Notes under the pieces: generated by a model
Told to the model about the DNA's origin: nothing
Database searches by the model: none
What the model saw: the letters and a program-made list of their open reading frames with translations, nothing else
Translations under genes and position numbers: made by a program
Shown: in pieces, positions 1 through 11,100 of the stretch
How positions within the stretch are numbered: position 1 is the first letter of the stretch
Layout of the letters: each line of letters starts with the position of its first letter
Assembly: GCA_027186245.1 (NCBI GenBank)
Contig: CP114499.1
Coordinates: 253,001-317,000 of the forward strand
Source of the DNA: Coriaria nepalensis
Lineage: Eukaryota > Streptophyta > Magnoliopsida > Cucurbitales > Coriariaceae
Reading direction: 5' to 3'
DNA: 64,000 nt

Positions 1-39
1 TTTGGTATGTTTTTCAAGAGTGACTGAAAGCTATTACAG

Positions 40-507
40 AAGGCAGGAATAAACACACCCAGAAAAGACAGTGCAGCATTACTACAATGTACACATCATA
101 TGTGACCTGTAAGAGTGCATTGGCATGTCAAGGTCAATTACGAGGACTATTGGCGTGTGAAGATTGCTATCACTAACTTTAACTATCGCTTGAACTACAC
201 ACTTTGGACACTAGCTTTCCAACACCCTAATCTCAACAACGTTACCCAAGTCTTTAGCTTTGACCTGTTAATGGAAGCGGGGCCGTTTGGAAACGTGCAA
301 GCGGAAGTACTTTTGCAGAAGGACAGGGAGACTTTCACCTTTAAGCAAGGATGGGCATTTCCTCGGAAAGTTTACTTCAATGGTGATGAATGTATGTTGC
401 CTCCCCTGGACGCATACCCGTTTCTATCCAACTCTGCATGGGCCCAGTCCATGACGGTTATGAACATGTCTGCTTCCTTGCTTTTGATAGTATGGTTCAT
501 ATGGTGA
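40..507 (+). pseudogene. COBRA-like (COBL4-type) 3' fragment, disrupted
   Basis: The translation reads as the C-terminal part of a COBRA-like GPI-anchored wall protein (HWHVKVNYEDYWRVK, GWAFPRKVYFNGDEC, hydrophobic tail), on the strand opposite the intact COBRA gene. Two lesions are visible. The conserved Cys codon after CTHHM is a TGA at 103-105. The reading frame also jumps from FSF straight to DLLMEAG near 261-272, so the segment equivalent to the end of the penultimate exon, the last intron and the start of the last exon of the neighbour is missing in frame. The tail is closer to COBL4 than to COBRA, judged from memory of the family. The exon probably begins near position 40 after an AG, but upstream exons lie off the window. 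A 115 start would be an internal GTG, not a real start. A truncated expressed product from elsewhere cannot be excluded, but a pseudogene is the simplest reading. Confidence 0.75.
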
Positions 508-1151
508 TCCACACAGTTCACTCCTTTGAATCGAGAGAGAAAGAGAGACTAGATGAATCATGAATTATCTGCAGGATCTGGTGAGAAACAGGTATATTTC
601 CATGTGAATCTCTTATTCTAAGATGATCTAGTTGCAGAAAAATTGTTGTTTGTGATTAGCAATATCTACAATGAAACATGTTTTCTGTAACAAAAAATTT
701 CTCACATCCCAGAAACAGAGACATGCTTGTTGGACGCACCGATGTCACCCCATCGCCTATAAGAGATCCACAGGCAAGAACACAGATTGCAAAACAAAAC
801 ATAATCTATTGCTATCTGTTTCTCACATACATTATTGTTACAGTGCTAAGTACATATATTTTGGTTGACAAATAATGCGAAAATGATCTGAATGTATAAA
901 AAATGATTAATTTCACAAACATGACCATCTAAAAATCTACACAATAATTTCATAAAGCAAACCATGGTAAAAGCGTGCACCAGAACCAACTCCCATTGCT
1001 TGAAGTTGCAATATCAATCAGCACATTTGACTCCAAACCATTGATAAGTTCACAACGAGCCTTCCGACATTCTAATAGCAATGCTTGAATGTTTGAGAGC
1101 ATAAATAGCTTTTTTTCGTTGGTTGTCTTCTTGACCACCTCAAAGTACTTC
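508..1151. other. Intergenic, convergent 3' ends
   Basis: This is the short tail-to-tail spacer between the COBL4-type relic (+) and COBRA (-). The 65-69 codon ORFs here have no recognisable content. The part next to 1151 should be the 3' UTR of COBRA. Confidence 0.5.
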
Positions 1152-3505
1152 TTATGCAAAAGCCAATAGGAATATCAAAGATGCCAAGACGGTTATGGTG
1201 GAACTAAAAAGAGAAATGATATGCCGGGGCCCGGAATTCGGTAACCACGGATATGCATCGGGTGGTGGCATCACACAGTTATCACCGTTGAAATAAATTC
1301 TTCTTGGAAAAGCCCAACCCTTGTCAAAAGTAAAAGTATTCTTGTCCTTTCGGAAAAGGAGCTCTGATTGCACGTTGCCCAGAGGGCCTGCCTGTGAAAG
1401 GAAGTCGTTGTAGAACTTGACTCCCCATAACATTGCAGTATCATCTGCAAAACAAATAATATTTGGAAACATTGTTTATATATTTATACTTGCAAACCGA
1501 AAAGGAAACAAAAATAAAGGGTTTGAAGACAGCTGCTTACTTAAGCCGACATATGGAGTTAATGACTTGTAATTAAAGCTGAATAACTGGGTCAAGTTAT
1601 CAAAATTGGGGTGTTGCACGACAAGATTCCACTGTGTATAGTTCATTCTGTAATTGAAATTAGTGATAGTGATCTTCACCCTCCAGTACTCCTTGTAATT
1701 GATCTTAACGTGCCAATGAATTCGGATGGGGCACATATGGCTAGTACACTGAACTAAAGGTGTATTACTTGATTTTCCCGAACCAGATACAACCGACCTT
1801 AAATAAGGAGAATCTGGGCTGTATAACAAACAGAATTCATATCAAAACCCAGAACAGAAAGTTGAAAAGAAGGCGAAAAAAAAAAAAAGAATCATTGTAG
1901 GATGAGCTTACTCTACACAACTTCCGGGTTCTGTAATGTTGTTCTGACAGCCACAGCTACAGGTTGGGCAGTTCACAACGGTATCGTTATAGAAGGAAGA
2001 AAGCGATACACAACAGGTGGGTGTCTTTTGGGCAAGAAATTGTGAATAAGTGCAAGTAACATTCCATGTCACTGCCAAAAAAAAAAAATTTGCAGGTAGT
2101 AAATTAAATTAAAAATTCAGTTAACCTCACATTCTAAATAAAACACAGTTTGCACAAAACTCTAATTTCAAATACTAAACCAAATAGACTTTTAACAAAA
2201 AAAAAATTGCTACTTACTCAGAGCTTGAGTGGCTCTCCTGTTATCGGCAGTTATAAATCTAGTTGGTTTCACAATCTTTGCGGGCCCACAAGTATATCCA
2301 GGACCAGGAGCTTTAAGAGTGAAGTTTTTAGGCAGTCTGACAGTTTTGTTAGTTGTTCCCGCCGCACCAACACTGACCTGAAAGGAACTAACGGCATTGG
2401 ATGGATCTTGGGCCCACGAGTTAATGACCCCACCTTTGCAGCAATTGGCAATCTGCTGGTTGTAAGGCGTTCCAGGCAGTAAATCTACGACCGTTGGATC
2501 TTTCTTACAGCAATGAGGGATGTTTCCTTTGAATCTGGAACAATCTCCTTGCTCTGTTGTTTGGCTACCTACCATGCTCCAGATTACTTCCTTCTTAGCC
2601 CATGTCCAGCCCAATGTCCACCCTGGAGCTTGAATGTGACGATATTGCTGGAAGTTGTACATTGTGACAACAGCCTGATGAGTATTTAGAAACAAAGGAA
2701 AAGAGATTAGAAAAGTCAAGAAAGAGAAGTAATAAAGTTTGTATCTTGATTTTAATTGTTTATGAAAACTTACAACATAACCATCTGGAGTCCAGCTCAT
2801 GACATCCCATTTGATTGTGATATTACCGGTCGGATCAAGCGCATCATATGCTTCTGCAAAAAAGATGAGAACATATATGGTCAATTACTAAAACCTCAAA
2901 AGAGAGAGTTTCAGTCTAAAATTGTCCAGTTTTATCTGAAAATGCTGATCAAAGGGCTGAATCAGTGAATCTAAATCCAGCCTACCCCACAATCTAGCCA
3001 AGATACACTGGTACATAAACTCCAATCTAACTAAATTTCAGTTTAATAAAGGTGAACCTAGATGAACCTTATCTATATACTTTGTCATGAAGCCCTAAGA
3101 CATTAATTTGTCAATGAAAAAAAAAGAAAAGAAAAGAGGATTCATATTATTAGTAAACTCACTCCTCATAATAGTTATATACTTATCTTATATCTGATGA
3201 TTAATCTTGACCTACTGATAAATTAGAAACCCAAATTAAGAAACTCGTTATTTTCTATCACAACCTTCTCCGCTAGTCAATCATTTCACATATTTTGCCA
3301 GAGCATCTCATAAACCCAGAAAATAGAAAACAAAAAAATGTAAAATTTAGAATCAAAGATTAGAGAAAATAAAAAATAAGCATCTGGATCACTTACCGGT
3401 CGGAGTAAAAGTGAAGAAAGATAGTAGAAAAAGAAGTAAGATGGTGAAACTGCTAAGCTTGGCGGCAATAGATCCAGTAGTAGCAGCAAAGCAGCGAGAC
3501 TCCAT
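1152..3505 (-). CDS. COB: COBRA / COBRA-like GPI-anchored protein, complete
   Basis: COBRA-family proteins sit on the outer plasma membrane and in the wall, and steer cellulose microfibril deposition during anisotropic expansion. Six exons agree in phase: 3505-3397, 2853-2774, 2674-2218, 2071-1912, 1818-1541 and 1444-1152, giving 458 residues, the usual family length. In order there is an N-terminal signal peptide (hydrophobic run near residues 18-34), the conserved block after DPTGNITIKWD, the Cys-rich centre (TPTCCVSLSSFYNDT near residue 235, then CPTCSCGC), the conserved C-terminal block ending PPPDAYPWLPN, and a final hydrophobic tail after a small-residue site, as expected for GPI attachment. 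The start codon is the first ATG before the signal peptide. Similarity is highest to COBRA/COBL1 rather than COBL4. It lies head-to-tail downstream of the PPR gene, about 1 kb away. I see no lesion. Confidence 0.95.
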
Positions 3506-4500
3506 AGCTTGAGCTTGAGGAAAATATTTTAATTCTGGATGTGATACAATACAATCTAAAGACCTATAAAGGCATGGGAGTGAGAGAGGAGAGAGTCAGA
3601 GAGAGAGGGTAAAATGGATCTGGCAACTATCACATGGCTAATGAGCAGCTGTAATCTGGACTTATGGATGCTATTTTAATTGAGTCTGCCAGTTAAAAAT
3701 TTCTCTTTTTGTCCCTAAAATTGTCTAGCTAATTCCGATACTACCCCTCCTATGAAATGAACACCATACAAAAATACTACCACATTTTGTAATCATATCA
3801 TATGATTAGTGGTTATATATATATATATTATATCATATAGTATGTAAATTTGGCTATTCATTATTATGAAACAATGGAGGACCTTTTTGTCTTTTTCACT
3901 AATCTTGGAAGAGTATAACAAAAGAAAATCAAACACAACACAAAGAGAAGAAGACATTCTCGCTCAAAATACTTGTCCAAATTTTGCTAAGTTTGTGGGC
4001 CACCTCTTATTCCCCCCCCCCCCCCCCCCCTACTGTCGGTGGAGTGCGAGGTTTCTTATATATACTTGTCCAAATTTTGCTCCAACCCTAATATAAAATG
4101 TTAATTAATGTTTTAATAATAATATAAACTTTTCAATATTAAAACAAATTTTCTAATAGAAATAATTTCCATTGAATTTATATATTTCATTTGTCAATAT
4201 GTAATGAATATTTTCCTAAGATATTTGATTATTTTATGGAAATATTTATAAAAAAATAAAATGAAATTATCATTTTGAATGTATCTTACCGACACCATAA
4301 TGTAATACAAGAGGAGTCTATTTCATTCTCACCCAATAAGCGAAACAAACCATAGAGTACACTTCTTATTTCTAAAATGCTGTTGTCAATACACTATCAC
4401 AGACAAGAGAGGGGGGGAAAATTCCAAAAGAACATCTCGAGAACAAAATCAACACAACTTTCAAAGGGAAGAACTAAAAAGTTTTGGGCCATCAAAATTA
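3506..4500. other. Intergenic: COBRA promoter and PPR 3' flank
   Basis: This holds the minus-strand promoter and leader of COBRA (GA-rich tract near 3580-3610), AT-rich sequence, a 19-base C run at 4012-4030, and a 20-bp direct repeat on both sides of that run (3969-3988 and 4062-4081). The PPR 3' UTR should occupy the right end. No coding sequence is recognised. Confidence 0.5.
3969..4081. repeat. 20-bp direct repeat flanking a 19-base C run
   Basis: The 20-mer ATACTTGTCCAAATTTTGCT occurs at 3969-3988 and again at 4062-4081, with a poly-C run at 4012-4030 between the copies. The cause is unknown. It could be a small local duplication or replication slippage. Confidence 0.75.
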
Positions 4501-6087
4501 TCAGAAGGCTCGCCGCATCATCTTTTTCGGCTTCTTGACGAAACTTAACCGGATTTGCTTAAGCCTTCTCCTCTTCCTCTCCATTTTCTCAGGCAATGTC
4601 TCCCTCTTCTTCTCAACCTTCTTAACCACCTTCTTCTTCTTCACATATCTTGGATCCACCTTATAAGCCTTAGGACTCACCGATACACCTCTACTCTGTG
4701 CTTCCTTGTAAAGGACATTTGCCTTATCGAGCCGATTATGAGCACACAATTTCCCCATCAACAACTCATAAGTCTTAATCCCAACTTCACATCCATCTTT
4801 CTTCATCTTCTTAAAAACACTCAAAGCATGATCAATTCTCTCTATCCCACACAAAATCTTCAAAAACTCGTAGTAAACCTTCTTATCAAGCTCATTACCA
4901 AACCCAGCAGATTTCATTCGATCAATCATTTCATCTCCCTCCCCAATCCGGGCCGCTTGATACAAACTCTTAATCAAAACAATGAAAGTCTCTGAATTTG
5001 GGTAACAACCCCATTCCCCCATTCTATAGAATAAATTCATACCATCCTCCGTTTTCCTTATCTTACATAAATTACTAATCAGCACATTAAAAGTATCCAC
5101 ATTTCTTGGAACCCCATGAATATCCATCTCTACTAACACTTTCTCAGCCTCCGATTGAAGCCGGAATGGGTCCTTCTCTCTACAAAGCTTACAAACACAA
5201 TCAAGCATAGCATTATAAGCCACCGGACCAATCTCGAACCCTCCCCTATACATTTCTGCAGCCAATCTTTGCGCCTCGTCCAATTTCCGATCAACACACC
5301 ATCCTTTAATTAGCATATCACATATAGTTTCATCTGGAAAGAATTCATTAGCTAAGTTTTTCACCATATTTTCTGCATGATTTGCATGCCCTTTGTCGCA
5401 AAGTTTCTCTACAACTAACCTGAGAGAGCTTTTATCACGCTTCAGCTCATATTCCTTCTCCATCTTTTCGAAAAATGAGACAGCTTGAGTGGGTCGACCC
5501 GCCCGAACGAGCCGGTCGATTGCAGATTCTAGGGTTTTAGACCCCGTTATTCCAATCCCCTTGAGAAGGATTTCATGTGTAGCTTTGAAATCCTTTCTAC
5601 GACCGAAATAATCGATGAAGTAGGAGAGGGTTTCATCGGTGTGATGGAAATTTGGGTTTGATATTAACCAGTCGTTAAACCCTAGAACCGAACGCCCGCC
5701 TTCTGGAGAGAGATTGAGTGTGCTGAGGATCAAACTAGGGCTTGGTGTGATGTGTGAGAAGCTGAGCTCGAGGCGTTGGGTTATAGGCAGAGGTTCGGAG
5801 TCTTTGAGGAGCTCGGAGGAGAGAGAGCGAGCGATCTGATCGGAGTCTTCTTCGGTGGGAGCAGAGGAGAAGGGCTTAGAGAGTGACAATTGGGGTCGGG
5901 GAAGAGAGAGAAAGCTTAATGCAGGTCGGCGCTGGGCGAAATGGGGGGAGAGAGAGGTGGATTCTAGGTGAAGAAGACGAGATTGGTAATTCAATGAAGA
6001 TGAAATACAGGAGGAAGAATGTGACGAAGCGAGAGTGAGTGATCGTAGTAAGAGTCTTCGAAGTTGCAGCGACTGTAATGGTGGCAT
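4501..6087 (-). CDS. PNM1: P-type pentatricopeptide repeat protein, PNM1-like
   Basis: Single exon, 528 residues. The first roughly 90 residues are rich in Ser, Arg and Leu and poor in acids, like a mitochondrial presequence. The body is a run of P-class PPR repeats, for example around VAYNAMLD, VDTFNVLI, SETFIVLI, KVYYEFLK and IKTYELLM. There is no E/DYW editing extension. The last 54 residues are strongly basic (KKKKVVKK, ERKRRRLKQ), a likely nuclear localisation signal. In Arabidopsis the PPR protein PNM1 has this layout: it works in mitochondrial translation and also enters the nucleus, where it is reported to bind NAP1 and TCP8. The assignment rests on architecture, overall resemblance and position next to COBRA, as PNM1 (At5g60960) is near COBRA (At5g60920). 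Intronlessness is normal for this family. Start is the first ATG of the open frame. Confidence 0.88.
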   Translation of the reverse strand: MPPLQSLQLRRLLLRSLTLASSHSSSCISSSLNYQSRLLHLESTSLSPHFAQRRPALSFLSLPRPQLSLSKPFSSAPTEEDSDQIARSLSSELLKDSEPLPITQRLELSFSHITPSPSLILSTLNLSPEGGRSVLGFNDWLISNPNFHHTDETLSYFIDYFGRRKDFKATHEILLKGIGITGSKTLESAIDRLVRAGRPTQAVSFFEKMEKEYELKRDKSSLRLVVEKLCDKGHANHAENMVKNLANEFFPDETICDMLIKGWCVDRKLDEAQRLAAEMYRGGFEIGPVAYNAMLDCVCKLCREKDPFRLQSEAEKVLVEMDIHGVPRNVDTFNVLISNLCKIRKTEDGMNLFYRMGEWGCYPNSETFIVLIKSLYQAARIGEGDEMIDRMKSAGFGNELDKKVYYEFLKILCGIERIDHALSVFKKMKKDGCEVGIKTYELLMGKLCAHNRLDKANVLYKEAQSRGVSVSPKAYKVDPRYVKKKKVVKKVEKKRETLPEKMERKRRRLKQIRLSFVKKPKKMMRRAF

Positions 6088-6284
6088 TGTTTTCTTAGAG
6101 AGAGAAATGAAGCTTCAAGCTTTGAGGAAGAGAGAAAAATGGAGGGGGATGAGTTTCTTCTCTGTAGCGGACCGAAGAGGGGGGATGGAGCGAAACACAG
6201 ACCTAGAGGCCAGAGAGAGGGAGGGGACGTGGGAATACAGCAGAAAGCCTGAAATGGGCGCGAATGTTGTTAGTTCAGGATTAA

Positions 6285-6384
6285 AGCCCAAGGCGAGAAG
6301 GCCCAGATAGTTGCTCTTCTGCTCCCTGTTACCGTTGAGTCCTTTAATACTCCAACACTATTCCAGCCCAATAATGAGTGGGCC
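6285..6384. promoter_or_regulatory. Site II (TGGGCY) cluster upstream of the PPR gene
   Basis: Four TGGGCC/TGGGCT boxes, counting both strands, lie at 6285-6290, 6300-6305, 6365-6370 and 6379-6384, about 200-300 bp upstream of the minus-strand start codon. Site II boxes are known targets of class I TCP factors and are frequent in promoters of nuclear genes for mitochondrial proteins. Function here is inferred. Confidence 0.6.
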
Positions 6385-7420
6385 TCAATCATTTGATTGA
6401 TTTTGATTTATACAAATTTAATTAATATCTAACACATTAATCATTTTATAATTAAATAAAAGTTTATATATAACTTATTAATTTTTAATTAATTTAATAT
6501 CACACTTAATTATACTAATATTACATGATATTAAATTAATAAATTAATAATTATCATTTTATTCTTATAGTCAAATTATTATTGTAACCCTAAAATGATT
6601 TTAATCCATTTTTCTTTTTTCTCCACAAAATTTTAACTGTGTTACTTCAAACCTTATGTATGTGACTGATTAAGTTTTACATCATACTAACATCTTTATG
6701 ATTTTGTTTAATTCTAAATTAAATTCATTTAATTTAAAACAACCTCTTAAATTAAATAGTTGATTTCGTAATTAATTAATTTTAAACTTTCAAATCAAGA
6801 TTGACTTTTAACAAAATTTCAAGACTATCCGAGAGATGAGAAGTATCATATTCTGTAAAAACCTATTGTGACTATCGTATATTTGCAATTACATTATTCC
6901 ATCTCGTTAATATCTCAATTCGTCTTAAGACATAATCTAACTATTGAATCATAATAGAAAAATCACATAGACAATTATATATTTAATGAACATTAAGAGT
7001 GAATTTATAAAAATTCATTTCAAACCACACTATTTTACAAGGATTTATTATTTAATAAAATATATAATTCATAGAATCTTATTTCAAATATAAAAACGAT
7101 AAATTCCCTCTTAAGTGCTCATAATACTTTCGCATAACACTTCATATCCAACATTAACAATGATGTTTATACTTGATCAACGAAAGGTATAATATCCTCT
7201 TAAATTTTGTTTAGAAAAGTTTACGTTTTCTTAATACTATTTTTCTTTTCCTTTTTATTATTATTATCATTTATAATCAAAATCTGTACACACGTACACA
7301 CGTACGTGTGTAAGCAGATAAAATGTATCCATCGCTTGTATTGTATCCATCGCTTGTACACACGTACAAAAAACTTCAGAAAGAAAATGAAGATAAATGG
7401 TTTGAAAACTCTTTCAAGTA
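6385..7420. other. AT-rich intergenic spacer
   Basis: Very AT-rich sequence between divergent genes. It has no recognisable gene, and the short ORFs are unconvincing. It may include old transposon debris, given the transposase relic just to the right. Confidence 0.45.
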
Positions 7421-7626
7421 GCTGCATGGGCAACAGCACAGGAGGTGTTTGAAAATGTGGTGCAAGAGATGCAAGTAAAATCTCCAGAAGCTTTTGATTA
7501 GATGAATAAGCTTCCACATGAACTTTGGGATGAGTATGCGTATCCAAAGTGTGGCAGTGACACGAATAATAATTCTGAAACTTTCAACTCATTTATCGCA
7601 TGGGTTGAACGAAAACGAAACTTCGT
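7421..7626 (+). mobile_element. Mutator-like (MULE) transposase fragment, degenerate
   Basis: The frame starting at 7421 reads AAWATAQEVFENVVQEMQ, continues to LPHELWDEYAYPKCGSD, then NNNSETFNSFIAWVERKR. This is the pattern of the MuDR-type transposase segment in which a Trp/Leu-rich stretch precedes a conserved N-x-S/T-E-x-F-N motif. A TAG at 7499-7501 interrupts it where the family normally has a hydrophobic or aromatic residue. No terminal inverted repeats or intact flanks were found, so it is a fossil fragment about 500 bp upstream of the kelch gene. Confidence 0.7.
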
Positions 7627-8124
7627 CGGAGGGATTATTCTTCGTTTAGAGCGAAATTGATCGGGGAGGTTACAGAGGTAGAATGATTTTTGTTTTTCAT
7701 CGTTCTAGTCTGTATTGAGGAAGAACAGGAGGGAGAAGAAAAAGAAAAAGAGAAAATAAAAGAAAGATGGCGAATCGAGTCTTTAGATCATTGGATCGAA
7801 TTTAAAATAAAGTAAGAATAAATAATTAATTATAAGAGAGAGATTAATTACAATTAAATTTTTATATTAAATTGATAAATTGAATATTAAATTGATAAAT
7901 TGAATATTAAATTTAATCTGCATAAAAGAAACTCGATAACCCATCTCACGAATCCCCATCTCACGAATCCGCTCAATCCCAAATACCCACAACCCAAAAT
8001 AAAAATAAAAAAATTCTTTCTTTCTTTCCTTTTCTTTTATTTTCTTTTCTCGAGAGAAAAATCTTCTTCCCATTTGCATTTTCTCGCCCACCAATCATTC
8101 CGTCATTGTTTTTCCATTACAGTA
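7627..8124. other. Kelch-gene 5' flank and leader
   Basis: AT- and pyrimidine-rich sequence ending at the kelch start codon. Short direct repeats occur near 7865-7910 and 7938-7965. The leader is probably the CT-rich part after about 8000. Confidence 0.45.
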
Positions 8125-11100
8125 ATGAAGTGGGAAAGAATCCAGCTAGTCACTAACAGAGAAGGCCAAGACGGGGTTCAAGAAGAAGTGGGTCAAATAT
8201 CCGGCGGGCCCGGGAAGAGGTGGGGTCACACTTGCAACGCCGTTAACGACGGTAGATTTCTCTACGTCTTTGGTGGTTACGGTAAAGATAACTGTCAGAC
8301 CAACCAAGTTCACGTTTTTGACACTGGTCTGTGCTTTTTTCTTCCTTTTTTTTTTTCTTAATCGTTGTCTTTTTATATATGTATATATATATATAAATGT
8401 TTATGCTGCGATCAAGATTGAATTTTTCGATTTATTTTTTATTTTTTATTTACCCATTTGATAATCGTGTAAAATTTTGAGTGAAGTGATCCTTTTTTGT
8501 TTTACCATGTATGATTTTCTGTGGGTCCTGTTTTTGGTATTGAATTTGATGGTTAACTCTTGTTTACCATTTATTTTGATGCTTTAATGTGCGTGTTTGT
8601 TTGAGTAGTTTTAGCAATTAGAATTTTGTTTGGTTGAATTTCCAGGTTTTGTCATCTAATATGTATTATCTCATTCGTACCTCAATATAGTGCCATAACA
8701 TGGTAATCTGGATGTTGTTTTGAGGTTGTTTTCTTCTTCGTCTCCTCTCATTTTGAGGTTGTTAATCTGGATTCTGATTTTGCAGCTAAACAAACATGGA
8801 CCCAGCCTCTAGTAAAAGGCATCCCGCCTACTCCGAGAGACAGCCATACTTGTACTACTGTTGGCGATAATCTTTTCATATTTGGTGGCACAGATGGATC
8901 AAACCCTCTTAGAGATCTTCACGTTTTAGATACCTGTGAGCTATTTCTTCTTCTTCTTCTTCCTCATTCGCTCTCTCAATATGAAAATGCAGAGTCTGAA
9001 TTTGATGAATTCTTGTACATGTGTTTGATATTATGTAGCTTCACATACATGGTTATGTCCAAGTACAAGAGGCGCAGGGCCAGAAGCACGGGAGGGTCAT
9101 AGTGGGACCCTCATTGGTAGAAGATTGATTATCTTTGGAGGTTGTGGCAAAGCTTCAAATAAGGATGATGAGATATACTACAACGATCTTTACATACTTA
9201 ATACTGGTAAAAAGAATATTATTTTTACTCATGGCTAGACAGATATCCATCTTGTTAAGTTGGTGACTGCAAATTGTACTTTTAACTGAAACATTTTTTC
9301 TCTCCTGGATTCTAGAGACATTTGAATGGAGCCGTGCTATGACATCAGGAACTCCTCCTTCGCCACGTGATAGTCATACTTGCTCGTCTTGGAAAAACAA
9401 AGCCATAGTGATTGGAGGTGAAGATGGACACGATTACTATTTGTCAGATGTCCACATCCTCGATACAGGTTTACTTATCAACCAATATACATCAAGAGAG
9501 ATTGCATGATTTAGAATTTGGTTTCACCTCTACTTTATATACCTTCTGATCTTGCTTTGGCATTTTGTTCTTTATTATTAGATACTCTAGTCTGGACACA
9601 ACTGAACACTTCAGGACAGTTGTTGCCACCTCGAGCTGGTCACACAACTGTTGCTTTTGGAAAGTACTTGTTTGTTTTCGGGGGATTCACTGACGCCCAA
9701 AATCTATACAATGACCTATTCATGCTTGATATCGGTATGTGCTAATAGTAGCAATTCTGTTTTCATTTCTATGGTCCTGTAAATTGGATATTATGATATA
9801 TGTTATGTAGTCTTTTGATTTGATTCCTATGAATTGGATGCAGATAGTGGTGTATGGACCAAAATCATGACTACGGGCGATGGGCCTTCCGCTAGATTTT
9901 CTGTGGCAGGGGACTGTTTGGATCCTCAAAAAAATGGAGTTATTGTGTTTATAGGTGGTTGCAATAAGAGTCTCGAGGCACTTGAAGACATGTACTACTT
10001 GTATACTGGTTTGTGATCCTTGTCATTATGACTTTTGAAATTCTCTAATTCCATATTGTACTTTAGATTTATAGGACCACATTGCCTGATAACAATGATG
10101 TTATCTTACAAATATAGGACTTGCACGGGAAACCCCACGGAGACTAGAGAAGTTATCTCTGAGGAAGCAATTGAAGCTCAAGTGTCAAGAACAGAATCTC
10201 AACGCTGTTCATGATAAATCTCTTGTCAAAGTTGGAATTGGTGCTGATATGTACCAATCCGTTCCTGTGCAGAGTTATGGCCTTCCAAGTAAGAAGTTGT
10301 TATTGTTATTATTATTATTTGTTTCAATTTTAAAAAGATGTTTACATGTCTCAAAATATACTGAAGATCTTCAGGAGTGGATTCTTTTTAACAAGTATGT
10401 GCTTTGCACAATTTTAGTAGTGGGTTTCTAGGCTTAGTACATGTAATGATAATTGAATAATGTTATAGAAAATGCTTAACTTCCGTGCAAGTTTTCTCTT
10501 GTTTCAATTATTTCCGAATTGTTGACCACGTATATTTTAGGAGGGAGAATTGTATTTGTATTTCCTATTTGCAAGATAATATATATCATTTACATGCAAC
10601 AATAGGTGATTTAACTCGAAAAAACATGTCCCTAAAAAAATCTTAATTCCTAGCCTCTGACTTTTAGGCCAACCCAATTACCCGCTGAATCTCTCCCAAC
10701 ATCTTCGAGGAAAAAAGACATTTCAAGCCAAAGTGACAGAAAGCATCTTGAATGGATACACCATTGAAACCATGATTGATGGAAAGCCTCTTCGTGGAAT
10801 ATTATTCGCCAACAAGCCAACCTCCAATTTCATTCCTAATCATGATACTCCTTCTAGGTAAGAATAGTATGATCCAATTTCCTTTCGGTAAAGAGAAAAA
10901 AAGAACACCATTTGATCGGTTTATGTTTTGATACTTTAAAATGTTATATCAGAAAAAGAAGTGCTGAAGAAACCAGAAGTGGTATGTTGAATGGTGATTC
11001 TGACATCAAATCAAAGAGTTCTAGATGCATCAAAGAAGATGCAAAAGAAGACAATAAGATGCAAGTGGATGGTGTACATGAAAATGAGTCCACAATAACC

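Noticed and set aside
2150..2482. 110-codon plus-strand ORF
   Set aside because: It is antisense to the large third exon of COBRA.
4555..4995. 146-codon plus-strand ORF
   Set aside because: It is antisense to the PPR coding exon and has a Leu/Pro/His/Ser composition typical of shadow frames.
6800..7100. Solo LTR
   Set aside because: AT-rich sequence has an LTR-like feel, but no TG...CA borders, target duplication or primer-binding site were found.
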